Positions 49,858 to 58,403 of a stretch of 64,000 bases of DNA are shown here, piece by piece. A model generated the notes under the pieces. The model saw nothing but the letters and a program-made list of their open reading frames with translations, made no database searches and was not told the origin of the DNA. Position numbers and translations under genes: made by a program. The number at the start of each line of letters is the position of its first letter. Position 1 is the stretch's first letter. The DNA is from Burkholderiales bacterium (GTDB lineage Bacteria; Pseudomonadota; Gammaproteobacteria; Burkholderiales; Casimicrobiaceae): assembly GCA_905339295.1 (NCBI GenBank), contig CAJPFI010000017.1, positions 103,109-167,108 on the forward strand, given 5' to 3'.

Positions 49858-50717
49858 CAGTCGCCCTCCAGCGGGCGCACGCGAACCGCCCGCCCGCTGC
49901 GACTAAACAGGTCGGCAAGCGTCGCGCCCTCGAGGAACACCTTGCGCACGCCGGTCGCCATCACCTCGCCGACCATGATGAGCGAGATGATCGCGATGAG
50001 GATCGCGCAGACGAAGTCATAGTCGAAGCGCTGGAACGCCGCGAACAGCGTCCCGCCGATGCCGCCGGCGCCGACGATTCCCACCATCGTCGAGTTGCGC
50101 AGGTTGCTGTCGAGCTGGTAGGTCGAGAAGCCGATGAAGCGCGAGAACACCTGCGGCAGCACGCCGAACGCGAGCACCGACGCGAACGGCGCGCCGGTCG
50201 CGCGCACGGCCTCGACCTGCTTGTCCGAGATCTCCTCGATCGCCTCGGTGAACAGCTTGCCGATGAAGCCGATCGACGCGACGGTGAGCGCCAGGATGCC
50301 GGCGAGCGCGCCGAAGCCCACCGCCTTCACGAACAGGATCGCGACGATCACCGGGTGGAACGAGCGGCACGCGACGATGACGAAGCGCGCCGGCCACGTC
50401 GCCCATGCCGGCATCAGGTTGCGCGCGGCCGCAAGGCCGACGGGCAGCGCGAGCAGGATGCCGAACGCGGAGGAGAGCACGGCGATCTCGAGGCTCTCGA
50501 GGAGCCCCTTGAGCAGGAGCTCCCAGCGCTCGAAGTTCGGCGGAAACATGCGCGCGAAGAATCGCGACGCGTTCTCGAGCCCGGTGACGACGCGCTCCCA
50601 CGAGATCTCCATCCTCGACGACGCGTAGACCACGTAGACCGCGAGCGCGATCCACGCGACGCGCGCCCAGCGACTCGCGCGGAACGGGTCGTCGCGGCCC
50701 GCGGCGTCGGCGCTCAT
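49857..50717 (-). CDS. phnE: Phosphonate-type ABC transporter permease (first)
   Basis: The 286-residue product is the companion PhnE permease: MFPPNFERWELLLKGLLESLEI, LALPVGLAAARNLMPAW, and the coupling loop TEAIEEISDKQVEAVRATGAPF. Segment ISIxSVTVRN-like region reads IGFSTYQLDSNLRNSTMVGIVGAGGIG (loop core NLRNSTMVG). It stands between phnC, 79 bases upstream, and the second permease, with which it overlaps. Both permeases share the same overall pattern but are clearly different sequences, so a heterodimer is likely. Confidence 0.92.
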   Translation of the reverse strand: MSADAAGRDDPFRASRWARVAWIALAVYVVYASSRMEISWERVVTGLENASRFFARMFPPNFERWELLLKGLLESLEIAVLSSAFGILLALPVGLAAARNLMPAWATWPARFVIVACRSFHPVIVAILFVKAVGFGALAGILALTVASIGFIGKLFTEAIEEISDKQVEAVRATGAPFASVLAFGVLPQVFSRFIGFSTYQLDSNLRNSTMVGIVGAGGIGGTLFAAFQRFDYDFVCAILIAIISLIMVGEVMATGVRKVFLEGATLADLFSRSGRAVRVRPLEGD

Positions 50718-50796
50718 CGCCCGGGCTCCGCGCTCCGCCGCCGCTCCCCGCCGGCCCCCCGGGCATCGGGGCGCGCGATCCGAACGGCGCGCAGGC

Positions 50797-51546
50797 TCAA
50801 TGCAGCCACGCCTCGCCGCCGTAGATCGACTTCAGCACGCCGTCGGTCAGCGTCGCGGGCGGGCCGTCGTAGACGATGCGCCCCTCCGACATCCCGACGA
50901 TGCGGTCGGCGAAGCGCCTTGCCAGCTCGACGTCGTGCATGTTGACCAGCACCGGGATCTCGCGCGACCGCGCGACGTCGGCGAGGAGCTGCATGATCTC
51001 CACCGACGTCTTCGGGTCGAGCGACGACGTCGGCTCGTCGGCGAGCAGGAGCTTCGGCCGCTGCATCACCGCGCGCGCGATGCCCACGCGCTGCCGCTGC
51101 CCGCCGGACAGCGCGTCGGCGCGACGGTTGGCGTAGCCCGCGAGGCCGACGACGTCGAGCAACTCGAACGCCGCGCGGAGGTCGTCGGGGGGAAACGCGC
51201 GCCGCCAGGCGGCCCACGGCGACACGTAGCCGAGGCGCCCGGACAGCAGGTTCTCCATCACCGTCAGGCGCTCGACCAGGTTGTACTCCTGGAACACCAT
51301 CCCGATGTGGCGGCGCGCGTGGCGCAGCCGCTGGCCGGAGAGACCCGCGAGGTCCACGCCGTCGAACAGGATCTCGCCCGACGTGGGCTCGACCAGCCGG
51401 TTGACGCAGCGGATCAGCGTCGACTTGCCGGTGCCGGACGGGCCGATGACCGACGTGATGCCGCGCGCGGCGATCTCGAGGTCGATGTCGACCAGCACCG
51501 GCTTGCCCGGCACGTACGACTTCGACAGCCGCTTCAACTCGAGCAT
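50797..51546 (-). CDS. phnC: Phosphonate-type ABC transporter ATP-binding protein
   Basis: The 249-residue ATPase has Walker [10 protein letters not shown], the Q-loop in [17 protein letters not shown], signature [17 protein letters not shown], Walker [13 protein letters not shown] and the H-loop [16 protein letters not shown](E/Q)xNLVxRLxVxxNVL-like spacing is typical of PhnC. It powers import through the two PhnE permeases. It lies 58 bases after phnD, and an intrinsic terminator sits in that gap, so it may be expressed below the binding protein. Confidence 0.94.
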   Translation of the reverse strand: MLELKRLSKSYVPGKPVLVDIDLEIAARGITSVIGPSGTGKSTLIRCVNRLVEPTSGEILFDGVDLAGLSGQRLRHARRHIGMVFQEYNLVERLTVMENLLSGRLGYVSPWAAWRRAFPPDDLRAAFELLDVVGLAGYANRRADALSGGQRQRVGIARAVMQRPKLLLADEPTSSLDPKTSVEIMQLLADVARSREIPVLVNMHDVELARRFADRIVGMSEGRIVYDGPPATLTDGVLKSIYGGEAWLH

Positions 51547-51562
51547 CGCGCCTCCGCGAACG

Positions 51563-51588
51563 AAAAACGGGGCGCCGGGGCGCCCCGT
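51563..51588 (-). terminator. Intrinsic terminator/attenuator between phnD and phnC
   Basis: On the minus strand, ACGGGGCGCC and GGCGCCCCGT pair as a perfect 10-bp stem with a two-base loop (51567-51588), followed by a TTTTT tract (51563-51567). It lies 16 bases after the phnD stop. Partial read-through would give more binding protein than transporter. Confidence 0.75.
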
Positions 51589-51604
51589 CCCGGACCCGCC
51601 ACGG

Positions 51605-52624
51605 TCACTTCTTCTTCTTCGCCGCGGCTTCGGCCTCGCGCCTGCTCTCCTTCTCGTACGCCGCGCGGTCGAAGCTCTCGCCGGAACCCTTCGCGACGCG
51701 CCGCACCACTTCCCAGGTCGTCTTGTAGTTGATCGGGAAGAACCGGTCGGCGCCCTCGAACGCCTTCTTCATCTCGGGCGGGAACCGGTAGTCGTAGAAG
51801 CAGCCGAGCATCCTGTCGACGAGCTTCGGGTCGAGGTCGTGCGCGTAGGCGAACGACGAGGTCGGGAACTTCTGGCTGCGGAAGATCACGCGGAAGTCGC
51901 CCTCCTTGACCTGGCCGCGGTGCGCCATCCGGATGAACACGTCCGAGGCGACCGGCGCCGCGTCGTAGTCGCCCGAGTTGACGCCGAGGATCGACTGGTC
52001 GTGCTTGCCCGAATAGAGCACCTTGTAGTCCTGCTCGGGGACCAGGCCCTCGGCGGGGAACAGCGCACGCGGCGCGAGGTTGCCCGAGTTCGACGACGGC
52101 GACGTGTGCGCGACCTTCTTGCCCTTGAGGTCCGAGAGCTTCTGGTAGGGCGAGTCCGCCCTGACGATCATGATCAGGTTGTAGCCCTGGAAGTCCTTCT
52201 CGTAGCCCTTGATCCCGAACGGGACCGCGCCGGCGAGGTTCACGGCGAACGCCGTCGGACCGGTCGAGAATCCGCCGACGTGGAGGCGGCCCGAGCGCAT
52301 CGCCTCGATCTCGGCGGCGTTCGACTGCACCTGGTAGAACACGACCTTCTTGTTCAGGCACGCCGAGAGGTGCGTCGTGAACGGCTTGAAGATGTTCTCG
52401 TAGACCGCGGGATCCTCGACCGGCGTGTAGGTGAATACGATCGTCGACGGGTTCTTCCACTTCTTCGGGTCCTTCGGCGGATCCGCGGTCAGGTCGCCGT
52501 TGTCGTCGCAGTACATCGTGTCGAGCTCGCCGCGGTTCTTGCACGCGTCGGCGGCGAATGCCGGGAGCGACGCGGTGGCGGCGAGCGCGAACGCGGCCAG
52601 GATCGTGCGCAGGGTCGTGGACAT
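51605..52624 (-). CDS. phnD: Phosphonate/phosphite-type ABC transporter binding protein
   Basis: From the ATG at 52624 this encodes 339 residues with a signal peptide ([20 protein letters not shown]). A short Cys-containing extension ([19 protein letters not shown]) precedes the PhnD fold: [48 protein letters not shown] (ligand loop GGFSTGP), and [17 protein letters not shown]. The family binds phosphonates, phosphite or phosphate. The C-terminus is a Lys/Ala tail. No C-P lyase, phosphonatase or ptx gene lies in the window, so the ligand is undefined. It is the first gene of the phnDCEE operon. Confidence 0.92.
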   Translation of the reverse strand: MSTTLRTILAAFALAATASLPAFAADACKNRGELDTMYCDDNGDLTADPPKDPKKWKNPSTIVFTYTPVEDPAVYENIFKPFTTHLSACLNKKVVFYQVQSNAAEIEAMRSGRLHVGGFSTGPTAFAVNLAGAVPFGIKGYEKDFQGYNLIMIVRADSPYQKLSDLKGKKVAHTSPSSNSGNLAPRALFPAEGLVPEQDYKVLYSGKHDQSILGVNSGDYDAAPVASDVFIRMAHRGQVKEGDFRVIFRSQKFPTSSFAYAHDLDPKLVDRMLGCFYDYRFPPEMKKAFEGADRFFPINYKTTWEVVRRVAKGSGESFDRAAYEKESRREAEAAAKKKK

Positions 52625-52791
52625 CGGGGCTCCTCTGGTGAAGGGCCGGCCGCACCGGCCGGCCGAGCGCGCCCGCATCGTCGTGCGGGCGTCGTTGACG
52701 ACGGGCCCGAGTTTACATCGTGCGGGCGCGCCGGGCACGGCGGGGCCGGGCGCCGTGCCGGGACGAGGGTCGAGGAGGCCCCCGCGGCGCG

Positions 52792-52797
52792 TAGAAT
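52792..52797 (+). promoter_or_regulatory. -10 element upstream of glmU
   Basis: TAGAAT at 52792-52797 would start transcription near 52804, giving glmU a leader of about 23 bases before its TTG start. No clear -35 is seen. Confidence 0.4.
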
Positions 52798-52826
52798 GGC
52801 GCGGTCCCGCGCGCCCGCCGTCTCCC

Positions 52827-54203
52827 TTGTCCACCTCGCCCGTCCACGTCGTCGTCATGGCCGCCGGCCTGGGCAAGCGCATGCGCTCGGCCCGGCCGAA
52901 GGTGCTTCACGAGATCGCCGGCCGTCCGATGCTCGCCCACGTGCTCGACGCCGCGCGCACGATCTCGCCGGCCGGGGTGGCCGTGGTCGTCGGCCACGGC
53001 GGCGACGAGGTCCGGCGCGCGCTCGCCGCGCCGGGGCTGACGTTCGTTCGCCAGGATCCGCCGCGCGGCACCGGCGACGCGGTGCGCGTCGCGCTCGCGG
53101 CGCTGCCGCGCGACGGCGTCACGGTGGTCGTCAACGGCGACACGCCGCTCATCCCGGGCCCGTTGCTGCGCTCGCTCGCCGAGCGCGCGGCGCGCGGGCA
53201 TCTCGCGCTGCTGACCGCGCACGCGCCCGACCCGACCGGGCTTGGCCGCGTCGTCCGCGACGGCGGCGGCGCGGTGCGCCGCATCGTGGAGGACCGCGAC
53301 GCGAGCGCCTCCGAGCGCGCGATCGGCGAGATCTACACCGGCGTGCTGGCTGCGCCCACGGCGCTGCTCGCGGCATGGGTGTCGAGGCTCGTGCCCCACA
53401 ACGCGCAGAACGAGTACTACCTGACCGACGTCGTGGCGGCGTCCGTCGCCGACGGCGTGACCGTCGACGCGGTGGTCGCGCCCGACGAGCGCGACACGCG
53501 CGGCATCAACGACCGCGCGCAGCTGGCCGACGTCGAGCGCATCGTCCAGCGACAGCTCGCCGAGACGCTCATGCGCGCCGGCACGGCGATCGCCGACCCG
53601 GCGCGCTTCGACGTCCGCGGCACGCTCGTTTGCGGGAGCGACGTCTCGATCGACGTCGGCTGCGTGTTCGAGGGCCGCGTCGTGCTGGGCGACGGCGCGC
53701 GCATCGCGCCCTATTGCGTGTTGCGCGACTCGGAGGTCGGCGCGGGCTCCGACGTGCGCGCGTTCTCGGTCCTCGACGGCGCGAAGGTCGGCGCGAACGC
53801 GAGGGTCGGCCCCTACGCCCGCCTGCGCCCGGGCGCGGTGCTCGGCGACGAGGTGCACGTCGGCAACTTCGTCGAGGTGAAGTCGAGCACGCTGGGCCGC
53901 GGCTCGAAGGCGAATCACCTCGCCTACCTGGGCGACGCGACGCTCGGCGAGCGCGTCAACTACGGCGCGGGCGCCATCACCGCGAACTACGACGGCGCGA
54001 ACAAGCACGGCACGGTGATCGGCGACGACGCGGCGATCGGCTCGAACGTCGTGCTGGTCGCGCCCGTCGAGATCGGTGCGGGCGCCACGATCGGCGGGGG
54101 CAGCACGGTCGCCAAGAACGCGCCGGCCGGCGAACTCACCGTCGCGCGCGCGAAACAGGTGACAGTGCACGGCTGGAAGCGTCCGTCGAGGAAGCCTCGC
54201 TGA
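52827..54203 (+). CDS. glmU: Bifunctional UDP-N-acetylglucosamine synthase GlmU
   Basis: The 458-residue product, from a TTG start at 52827, has both GlmU domains. The N-terminal uridyltransferase shows VMAAGLGKRMRSARPKVLHE, QDPPRGTGDAV and NGDTPLI. The C-terminal left-handed beta-helix has the hexapeptide repeats and FVEVKSSTLGRGSKANHLAYLGDATLGE (KSSxxGxGSKxxHLxYxGD core), then INYGAGAIT-equivalent VNYGAGAITANYDGANKHGT. It acetylates glucosamine 1-phosphate and then forms UDP-GlcNAc for cell wall and LPS. TTG fits because the next in-frame codon for Met lies inside the first strand. glmS follows downstream. Confidence 0.95.
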   Translation: MSTSPVHVVVMAAGLGKRMRSARPKVLHEIAGRPMLAHVLDAARTISPAGVAVVVGHGGDEVRRALAAPGLTFVRQDPPRGTGDAVRVALAALPRDGVTVVVNGDTPLIPGPLLRSLAERAARGHLALLTAHAPDPTGLGRVVRDGGGAVRRIVEDRDASASERAIGEIYTGVLAAPTALLAAWVSRLVPHNAQNEYYLTDVVAASVADGVTVDAVVAPDERDTRGINDRAQLADVERIVQRQLAETLMRAGTAIADPARFDVRGTLVCGSDVSIDVGCVFEGRVVLGDGARIAPYCVLRDSEVGAGSDVRAFSVLDGAKVGANARVGPYARLRPGAVLGDEVHVGNFVEVKSSTLGRGSKANHLAYLGDATLGERVNYGAGAITANYDGANKHGTVIGDDAAIGSNVVLVAPVEIGAGATIGGGSTVAKNAPAGELTVARAKQVTVHGWKRPSRKPR

Positions 54204-54254
54204 GGCGCCGGCCCGCGCGGCCTTGGCCTCCCGACATCGCCGAAGCGCGCCAGG

Positions 54255-54494
54255 ATGGATCCCGTCGTCGACCCCTCGCGCTGCCCGCGTTGCGGCGCGC
54301 CCAACGTCTGCGTCATGGCGGCCGGCCGTCCCGACGAGCCGTGCTGGTGCACGAGCGTCACCGTCTCCGAAGCGCTGATCGACGCGCTGCCCGAGGCGGC
54401 GCGCGGCGTCGCGTGCCTGTGCGCGGCTTGCGTCGCCGAGGCGAATCGAGGCCGGGGTCGGACAAGGGGTCAGACCCCGGAAACCGGGATCTGA
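54255..54494 (+). CDS. Cysteine-rich CWC family protein
   Basis: This 79-residue protein has eight Cys: C-x2-C (RCPRCGAPN), C-V, C-W-C-T (the CWC name motif), C-L-C-A-A-C near residue 55-60. The pattern fits a small zinc-binding protein of the CWC family, uncharacterised. The last dozen residues (GRGRTRGQTPETG) are encoded by the palindromic repeat at 54461-54503, so the natural tail may have been replaced by the repeat. It converges on the Lrp-type gene with a 25-base overlap inside that repeat. Confidence 0.78.
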   Translation: MDPVVDPSRCPRCGAPNVCVMAAGRPDEPCWCTSVTVSEALIDALPEAARGVACLCAACVAEANRGRGRTRGQTPETGI

Positions 54495-54503
54495 CCCCTT
54501 GTC
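54461..54503. terminator. Bidirectional terminator-like palindromic repeat
   Basis: GACAAGGGGTCAG at 54461-54473 pairs with CTGACCCCTTGTC at 54491-54503, and an inner CCCGG-AAA-CCGGG extends the hairpin. A partial extra unit, TCTGACCCCTT, follows. It lies across the 3' ends of two convergent genes and encodes both C-termini. Its 13-bp core GGGGTCAGACCCC recurs at 6932-6944. Confidence 0.65.
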
Positions 54504-54982
54504 TGACCCCTTGGCCTGCCCGACGCCAGCGGAATCGCCGGCGCGAACTTCGCGCGCTTCGTGACGAAGTAGCTTTTCACGTTGCGCACGTGCGCGTCGT
54601 CGGTCATCACGCGCCGCAGGAACGCGTGCCACGCCGGCATGTCGACGACCGTGGCGAGCAGCACGAAGTCGGGACCGCTCGCGGTGCGATAGCACTGCTG
54701 CACCGCCTCGTCCGACGTGGCGCGCGCCTCGAAGGCGTCGAGGGTCCGGGCCGTCTGCGGCTCGAGCGTCACCTCGACCACCGCGCTCAATCCCGGCGCC
54801 AGCTTGTCGGTGGACAGCAGCGCCACCGTGCGCTCGATGACCCCCTCCTCCACCAGGCGCCGGGTCCTGCGCAGGGCCGTGGCAGGCGAGACGTGCACGC
54901 GTTCGGCGAGCTCCAGGTTGGTCAGCGACGCATCGCGCTGGAGCTGGTCGAGCAATCGCAGGTCAAGAGCATCCAGATCCAT
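54470..54982 (-). CDS. Lrp/AsnC-family transcriptional regulator
   Basis: From the ATG at 54982 this encodes 170 residues. The N-terminal winged helix reads LDALDLRLLDQLQRDASLTN and ELAERVHVSPATALRRTRRL; the C-terminal RAM domain holds VVEVTLEPQTARTLDAFEAR and GPDFVLLATVVDMPAWHAFL. Lrp/AsnC proteins sense amino acids and bind AT-rich DNA. The last 15 residues come from the palindromic repeat and extend beyond the usual family length. The regulator is divergent from glmS across a strikingly AT-rich 160-base region, so it may regulate itself and glmS. Confidence 0.92.
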   Translation of the reverse strand: MDLDALDLRLLDQLQRDASLTNLELAERVHVSPATALRRTRRLVEEGVIERTVALLSTDKLAPGLSAVVEVTLEPQTARTLDAFEARATSDEAVQQCYRTASGPDFVLLATVVDMPAWHAFLRRVMTDDAHVRNVKSYFVTKRAKFAPAIPLASGRPRGQTRGQIPVSGV

Positions 54983-55090
54983 CTGACTTATTCCACCGTA
55001 TAAGTTGCCATTACGGAATATTATTACATCACTAATCACAAAAGCAACAATACTCCACTATTGGATAATGTTAGCCCATATATTTCTTCC
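54983..55090. promoter_or_regulatory. AT-rich divergent control region between the Lrp gene and glmS
   Basis: This stretch is far richer in A and T than the rest of the window. On the minus strand, TTGCTT (55047-55042) and TAATAT (55023-55018) with an 18-base spacer form a plausible promoter for the Lrp gene, and GGTGGAA gives a ribosome site. On the plus strand, GATAAT at 55064-55069 is a possible -10 for glmS. AT-rich DNA suits Lrp binding. Confidence 0.5.
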
Positions 55091-55120
55091 CGTTGCGGGT
55101 AACGTACTGATCCCTGTCCT

Positions 55121-55141
55121 CTGATCCCTGATCCCTGATCC
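55121..55141 (+). repeat. Tandem CTGATCC heptamers abutting the glmS start
   Basis: Three perfect CTGATCC units fill 55121-55141, a fourth partial unit runs into the glmS ATG (CTGATG), and an imperfect copy lies at 55107-55113. The array takes the place where a Shine-Dalgarno would stand. Copy-number change would alter spacing to any upstream signal but not the reading frame. Confidence 0.7.
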
Positions 55142-55144
55142 CTG

Positions 55145-57010
55145 ATGTGCGGCATCGTCGGCGCGGTGTCCCCGCGCAACATCGTTCCGGTCCTCGTCGA
55201 GGGCCTGAGGCGGCTCGAATATCGCGGCTACGATTCGTGCGGCGTCGCCGTCCACCAGGACGGCGCGTTGCGCCGCTCGCGCAGCACCGAGCGCGTGGCG
55301 GAACTGGACGCGCTGGTCGCGCGCGACCGCGTGGAAGGCGGCACCGGCATCGCCCACACGCGCTGGGCGACGCACGGCGCGCCCGCGGTCCACAACGCGC
55401 ATCCGCACTTCTCGCACGGGACGGGCGCGAACGCACTGGCCTCGCGACCCGGCCGCATCGCGCTCGTCCACAACGGCATCGTCGAGAACCATGAGGCGCT
55501 GCGCGAGAAGCTCGAGGCGCGCGGCTACGCGTTCGCGAGCCAGACCGACACCGAGGTGATCGCGCACCTGGTCGACCTCCACTACGAGGGCGACCTGTTC
55601 GACGCGGTCAAGCGCGCCGTGCTCGAGCTGAAGGGCGCGTACGCGATCGCGGTGTTCTGCCGCGACGAGCCGCATCGCGTCGTCGGCGCGAGGCTGGGCT
55701 CGCCGCTCGTGCTGGGCATCGGCGACGGCGAGACCTTCCTCGCCTCCGACGCGATGGCGCTCGCCGGCGTCACCGAGCGCATCGTCTTCCTCGACGAGGG
55801 CGACGTCGCCGACCTGCAGCTCGGCCGCCACTGGATCGAGCACCGGATCGAAGGCACCGACCGCTGGCAGCGCGTCGAGCGCGAGGTGCGGCGCGTGCCG
55901 GCGTGGACCGGCGCCGCCGAGCTGGGACCGTACCGCCACTACATGCAGAAGGAGATCTTCGAGCAGCCGCGCGCGATCGCCGACACGCTCCAGGGCGTCG
56001 AGGGCATCACGCCCGATCTCTTCGGCGATCGCGCGCACCGCGTGTTCGGCGAGGTCGACTCGGTGCTGATCCTCGCGTGCGGGACGAGCTACTACGCGGG
56101 CCTGACGGCCAAGCTGTGGCTCGAGGCGATCGCGCGCATCCCGACGCAGGTCGAGGTCGCGAGCGAGTACCGCTATCGCGACAGCGTCCCGGACCCGAGG
56201 ACGCTGGTCGTCACGATCAGCCAGAGCGGCGAGACCGCCGACACGCTCGCCGCGCTCCGGCACGCTCGTTCGCTCGGCATGGAGCGCACGCTCACGATCT
56301 GCAACGTCGCGACCAGCGCGATGGTGCGCGAGTGCATGCTCGCCTACGTCACGCGCGCGGGCGTCGAGATCGGCGTCGCGTCGACCAAGGCGTTCACGAC
56401 GCAGCTGGCCGCGCTGTTCCTGCTGACGCTGGCGCTCGCGCAAGTGCGCGGGAAGCTCAGGGACGCCGACGAGGAGGAATACCTGGCGGCGATGCGCCAC
56501 CTGCCGGTCGCGCTGCAGGCGGCGCTCGCGCTCGAGCCGCAGGTCATCGCGTGGGCGCAGGCCTTCGCCGGCAAGCAGCACGCGCTCTTCCTCGGCCGCG
56601 GCCTGCACTATCCGATCGCGCTCGAGGGCGCGCTCAAGCTGAAGGAGATCAGCTACATCCACGCCGAGGCGTACCCGGCCGGCGAGCTCAAGCACGGCCC
56701 GCTCGCGCTGGTGGACGCGGAGATGCCGGTCGTCGCGATCGCGCCCAACGACGCGCTGCTCGAGAAGCTCAAGAGCAACCTGCAGGAGGTGCGCGCGCGC
56801 GGCGGCGAGCTCTACGTCGTCGCCGACCTGGACAGCGCGCTCGTCGCTGCCGACGGCATCCACGTGATCCGCCTGCCCGAGCACGCGGGGATGCTCTCGC
56901 CGATCGTGCACGTCGTGCCGCTGCAGCTGCTCGCGTACCACGCGGCGGTCATCCGCGGGACGGATGTGGACAAGCCGCGGAATCTTGCGAAGTCCGTGAC
57001 CGTGGAGTAG
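55145..57010 (+). CDS. glmS: Glutamine-fructose-6-phosphate aminotransferase
   Basis: The 621-residue enzyme starts [20 protein letters not shown], so Cys2 is the N-terminal nucleophile of the glutaminase domain; [16 protein letters not shown] and [10 protein letters not shown] follow. Two SIS isomerase domains contain [32 protein letters not shown] and the C-terminal [18 protein letters not shown] and KSVTVE end. It makes glucosamine 6-phosphate from fructose 6-phosphate and glutamine, the first step toward UDP-GlcNAc, and so works with glmU upstream. No Shine-Dalgarno precedes the ATG; heptamer repeats stand there instead. Confidence 0.97.
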   Translation: MCGIVGAVSPRNIVPVLVEGLRRLEYRGYDSCGVAVHQDGALRRSRSTERVAELDALVARDRVEGGTGIAHTRWATHGAPAVHNAHPHFSHGTGANALASRPGRIALVHNGIVENHEALREKLEARGYAFASQTDTEVIAHLVDLHYEGDLFDAVKRAVLELKGAYAIAVFCRDEPHRVVGARLGSPLVLGIGDGETFLASDAMALAGVTERIVFLDEGDVADLQLGRHWIEHRIEGTDRWQRVEREVRRVPAWTGAAELGPYRHYMQKEIFEQPRAIADTLQGVEGITPDLFGDRAHRVFGEVDSVLILACGTSYYAGLTAKLWLEAIARIPTQVEVASEYRYRDSVPDPRTLVVTISQSGETADTLAALRHARSLGMERTLTICNVATSAMVRECMLAYVTRAGVEIGVASTKAFTTQLAALFLLTLALAQVRGKLRDADEEEYLAAMRHLPVALQAALALEPQVIAWAQAFAGKQHALFLGRGLHYPIALEGALKLKEISYIHAEAYPAGELKHGPLALVDAEMPVVAIAPNDALLEKLKSNLQEVRARGGELYVVADLDSALVAADGIHVIRLPEHAGMLSPIVHVVPLQLLAYHAAVIRGTDVDKPRNLAKSVTVE

Positions 57011-57038
57011 GTTCACTGCCTTCACCCGTACGGGATGC

Positions 57039-57803
57039 ATGGTGAAGTCGTTGGCAAGTCCTGCGGAGCGGCGCCATAGCCGCCTCAAGATCGCGGTGGT
57101 TTCCGGAGACGCGGAGACCGTGCATGCGCTGTTGTTTCGTGGCGATGATCCGAACGAGGTTGATGCGAACGGCGCGACACTCCTGATCCACGCAGCGGCA
57201 CGCGGACATGTCGACGTGTGCCGGGCGCTGCTCGATGCCGGCGCGGACCCCTTCTGTCTCGACTGTTACGGCAAGGATGCGGGCGCGTACGCGCGCCGCA
57301 GCGGGTTTGCCGACGTGCTCGATGCTCTCGAAAGGGTGAGCTCGAACTCCGGTCCGGAGTTTCCGGAGGTCGCGGGCGTGAGTGGGCCGAACGATCGTGC
57401 TTCTGCTCGGGCGGATCGACACGAGGACGATTCCCGGACACGCGTGGCTGCGCACGGCGCGGCATGGAAAGACATTCCCGAGGTGCCGGATGCTGAGACC
57501 GAGCAGCGCATGGACGAGCTTCGGCGGGAAATGCTCGCGTTCGCTCCGGAGTCGGCCCCTCCTGACGAGGAGCTGGCAGCCGTAGTCGACGAGCTGCTGG
57601 ACCACCTTCCGCCACTTGAGGCGCAGATCCTGCGGTTGCGGTTCGGACTGGACGGCGAGCAGGAACTCTCTCGCGACGATGTTGCGCGACGTTACGGCCT
57701 CACTTCCGATCAGATTTCGCAGCTGGAGGCGAAGACGCTGCGGGCGTTGCGCGATCCATCCCGATCCGAGAGACTTCGCCGCTATTTGGAAGATGAGGAG
57801 TAG
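57039..57803 (+). CDS. Ankyrin-repeat / sigma-70 region 4 chimeric protein
   Basis: The 254-residue protein has three ankyrin-like repeats at about residues 14-100 (VSGDAETVHALLFRGDDPNE, NGATLLIHAAARGHVDVCRALLDAGADP). A polar linker spans 101-180, and a region 4 domain close to that of housekeeping sigma-70 fills 185-254: ILRLRFGLDGEQ, ISQLEAKTLRALRDPSRSERLRRYL. Regions 1-3 are absent, so it is not a complete sigma factor. In the recognition helix LTSDQISQLE (221-230), the E. coli -35 contact residues Arg584, Glu585 and Arg588 correspond to Ser, Asp and Ser, while the RFG and PSRSE.LR segments remain. The ATG follows a CCCGTACGGG palindrome (57025-57034), 28 bases after glmS. Function unknown. 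Confidence 0.8.
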   Translation: MVKSLASPAERRHSRLKIAVVSGDAETVHALLFRGDDPNEVDANGATLLIHAAARGHVDVCRALLDAGADPFCLDCYGKDAGAYARRSGFADVLDALERVSSNSGPEFPEVAGVSGPNDRASARADRHEDDSRTRVAAHGAAWKDIPEVPDAETEQRMDELRREMLAFAPESAPPDEELAAVVDELLDHLPPLEAQILRLRFGLDGEQELSRDDVARRYGLTSDQISQLEAKTLRALRDPSRSERLRRYLEDEE

Positions 57804-57846
57804 TGACCGATCGGTTCGGCCCAGGACTGGGGCGCCATTCATCGGT

Positions 57847-57868
57847 AGAGCAATTGGCAAATTGCTCT
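57847..57868. other. Perfect 9-bp hairpin downstream of the chimeric gene
   Basis: AGAGCAATT and AATTGCTCT flank a four-base loop (GGCA), 44 bases after the ankyrin/sigma-4 stop. There is no T run, so it may be an mRNA end structure or an operator. The surrounding 57804-58037 holds no gene I can support. Confidence 0.5.
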
Positions 57869-58037
57869 GTCACCTATCTGGGCGTCGGTTTCGGATTTGG
57901 CGGACTGTACGATGTCACACAGGCAAACTCCCGATGGCTGATTGCGCGGCGATCCTAGAGACAATTGGTGATCTGCGCTGCCAACCGACACGCTGGACCG
58001 ATGCACCGGTCCGAAGGCGGCGACGCGCGCGGAAGCC

Positions 58038-58403
58038 TCAGGTCGGTCGGTTGGCCGTCAGCGGCGTCGTCTCGGCGCGAATGCGCTTCGCCGATCCTCG
58101 TCGCGCGACTTCGAGGTCGTGCGATGCCTGCAGCCGGAGCCAGAACTCGGCGCTCGCGCCGAAGACGCGTTCGAGTCGCATCGCCGTGTCGGCCGTGACC
58201 GCGCGCGTGCCCATGCAGATCTCGTCGACGCGGCGTTGCTGGATCCCGAGCGCCTTGGCGGCCCGATAGCGCGTGATGGCGAGAGGCTTGATGAACTCTT
58301 CCAGCAACACCTCGCCAGGGTGAATCGCGGGCAGGCGCCGTCCATCGAGGACATCGGCGAAGTCCGTGCGGGCGATGTCGCGGGAGGCGATGGATCGTTT
58401 CAT
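58038..58403 (-). CDS. higA: HigA-family antitoxin
   Basis: From the ATG at 58403 this encodes 121 residues with an XRE-type helix-turn-helix: IHPGEVLLEEFIKPLAITRYRAAKAL and GIQQRRVDEICMGTRAVTADTAMRLERVFGAS, then FWLRLQASHDLEVA. IHPGE.L.EEF..P is the HigA hallmark. It would neutralise HigB and bind the promoter. It overlaps the toxin gene by four bases (ATGA), toxin first, as is usual for higBA. A longer N-terminal tail of about 25 residues precedes the core. Confidence 0.9.
   Translation of the reverse strand: MKRSIASRDIARTDFADVLDGRRLPAIHPGEVLLEEFIKPLAITRYRAAKALGIQQRRVDEICMGTRAVTADTAMRLERVFGASAEFWLRLQASHDLEVARRGSAKRIRAETTPLTANRPT

Noticed and set aside
55107..55147. Heptamer array as a small CRISPR or attachment repeat
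   Set aside because: Units are seven bases, contiguous and without spacers. It is a simple tandem repeat.
57821..57895. tRNA-like stretch (GGTAGAGCA resembling a D arm)
   Set aside because: No acceptor stem, anticodon loop or T-arm consensus (GGTTCGAAT) can be placed; the GGTAGAGCA belongs to the 9-bp hairpin at 57847.
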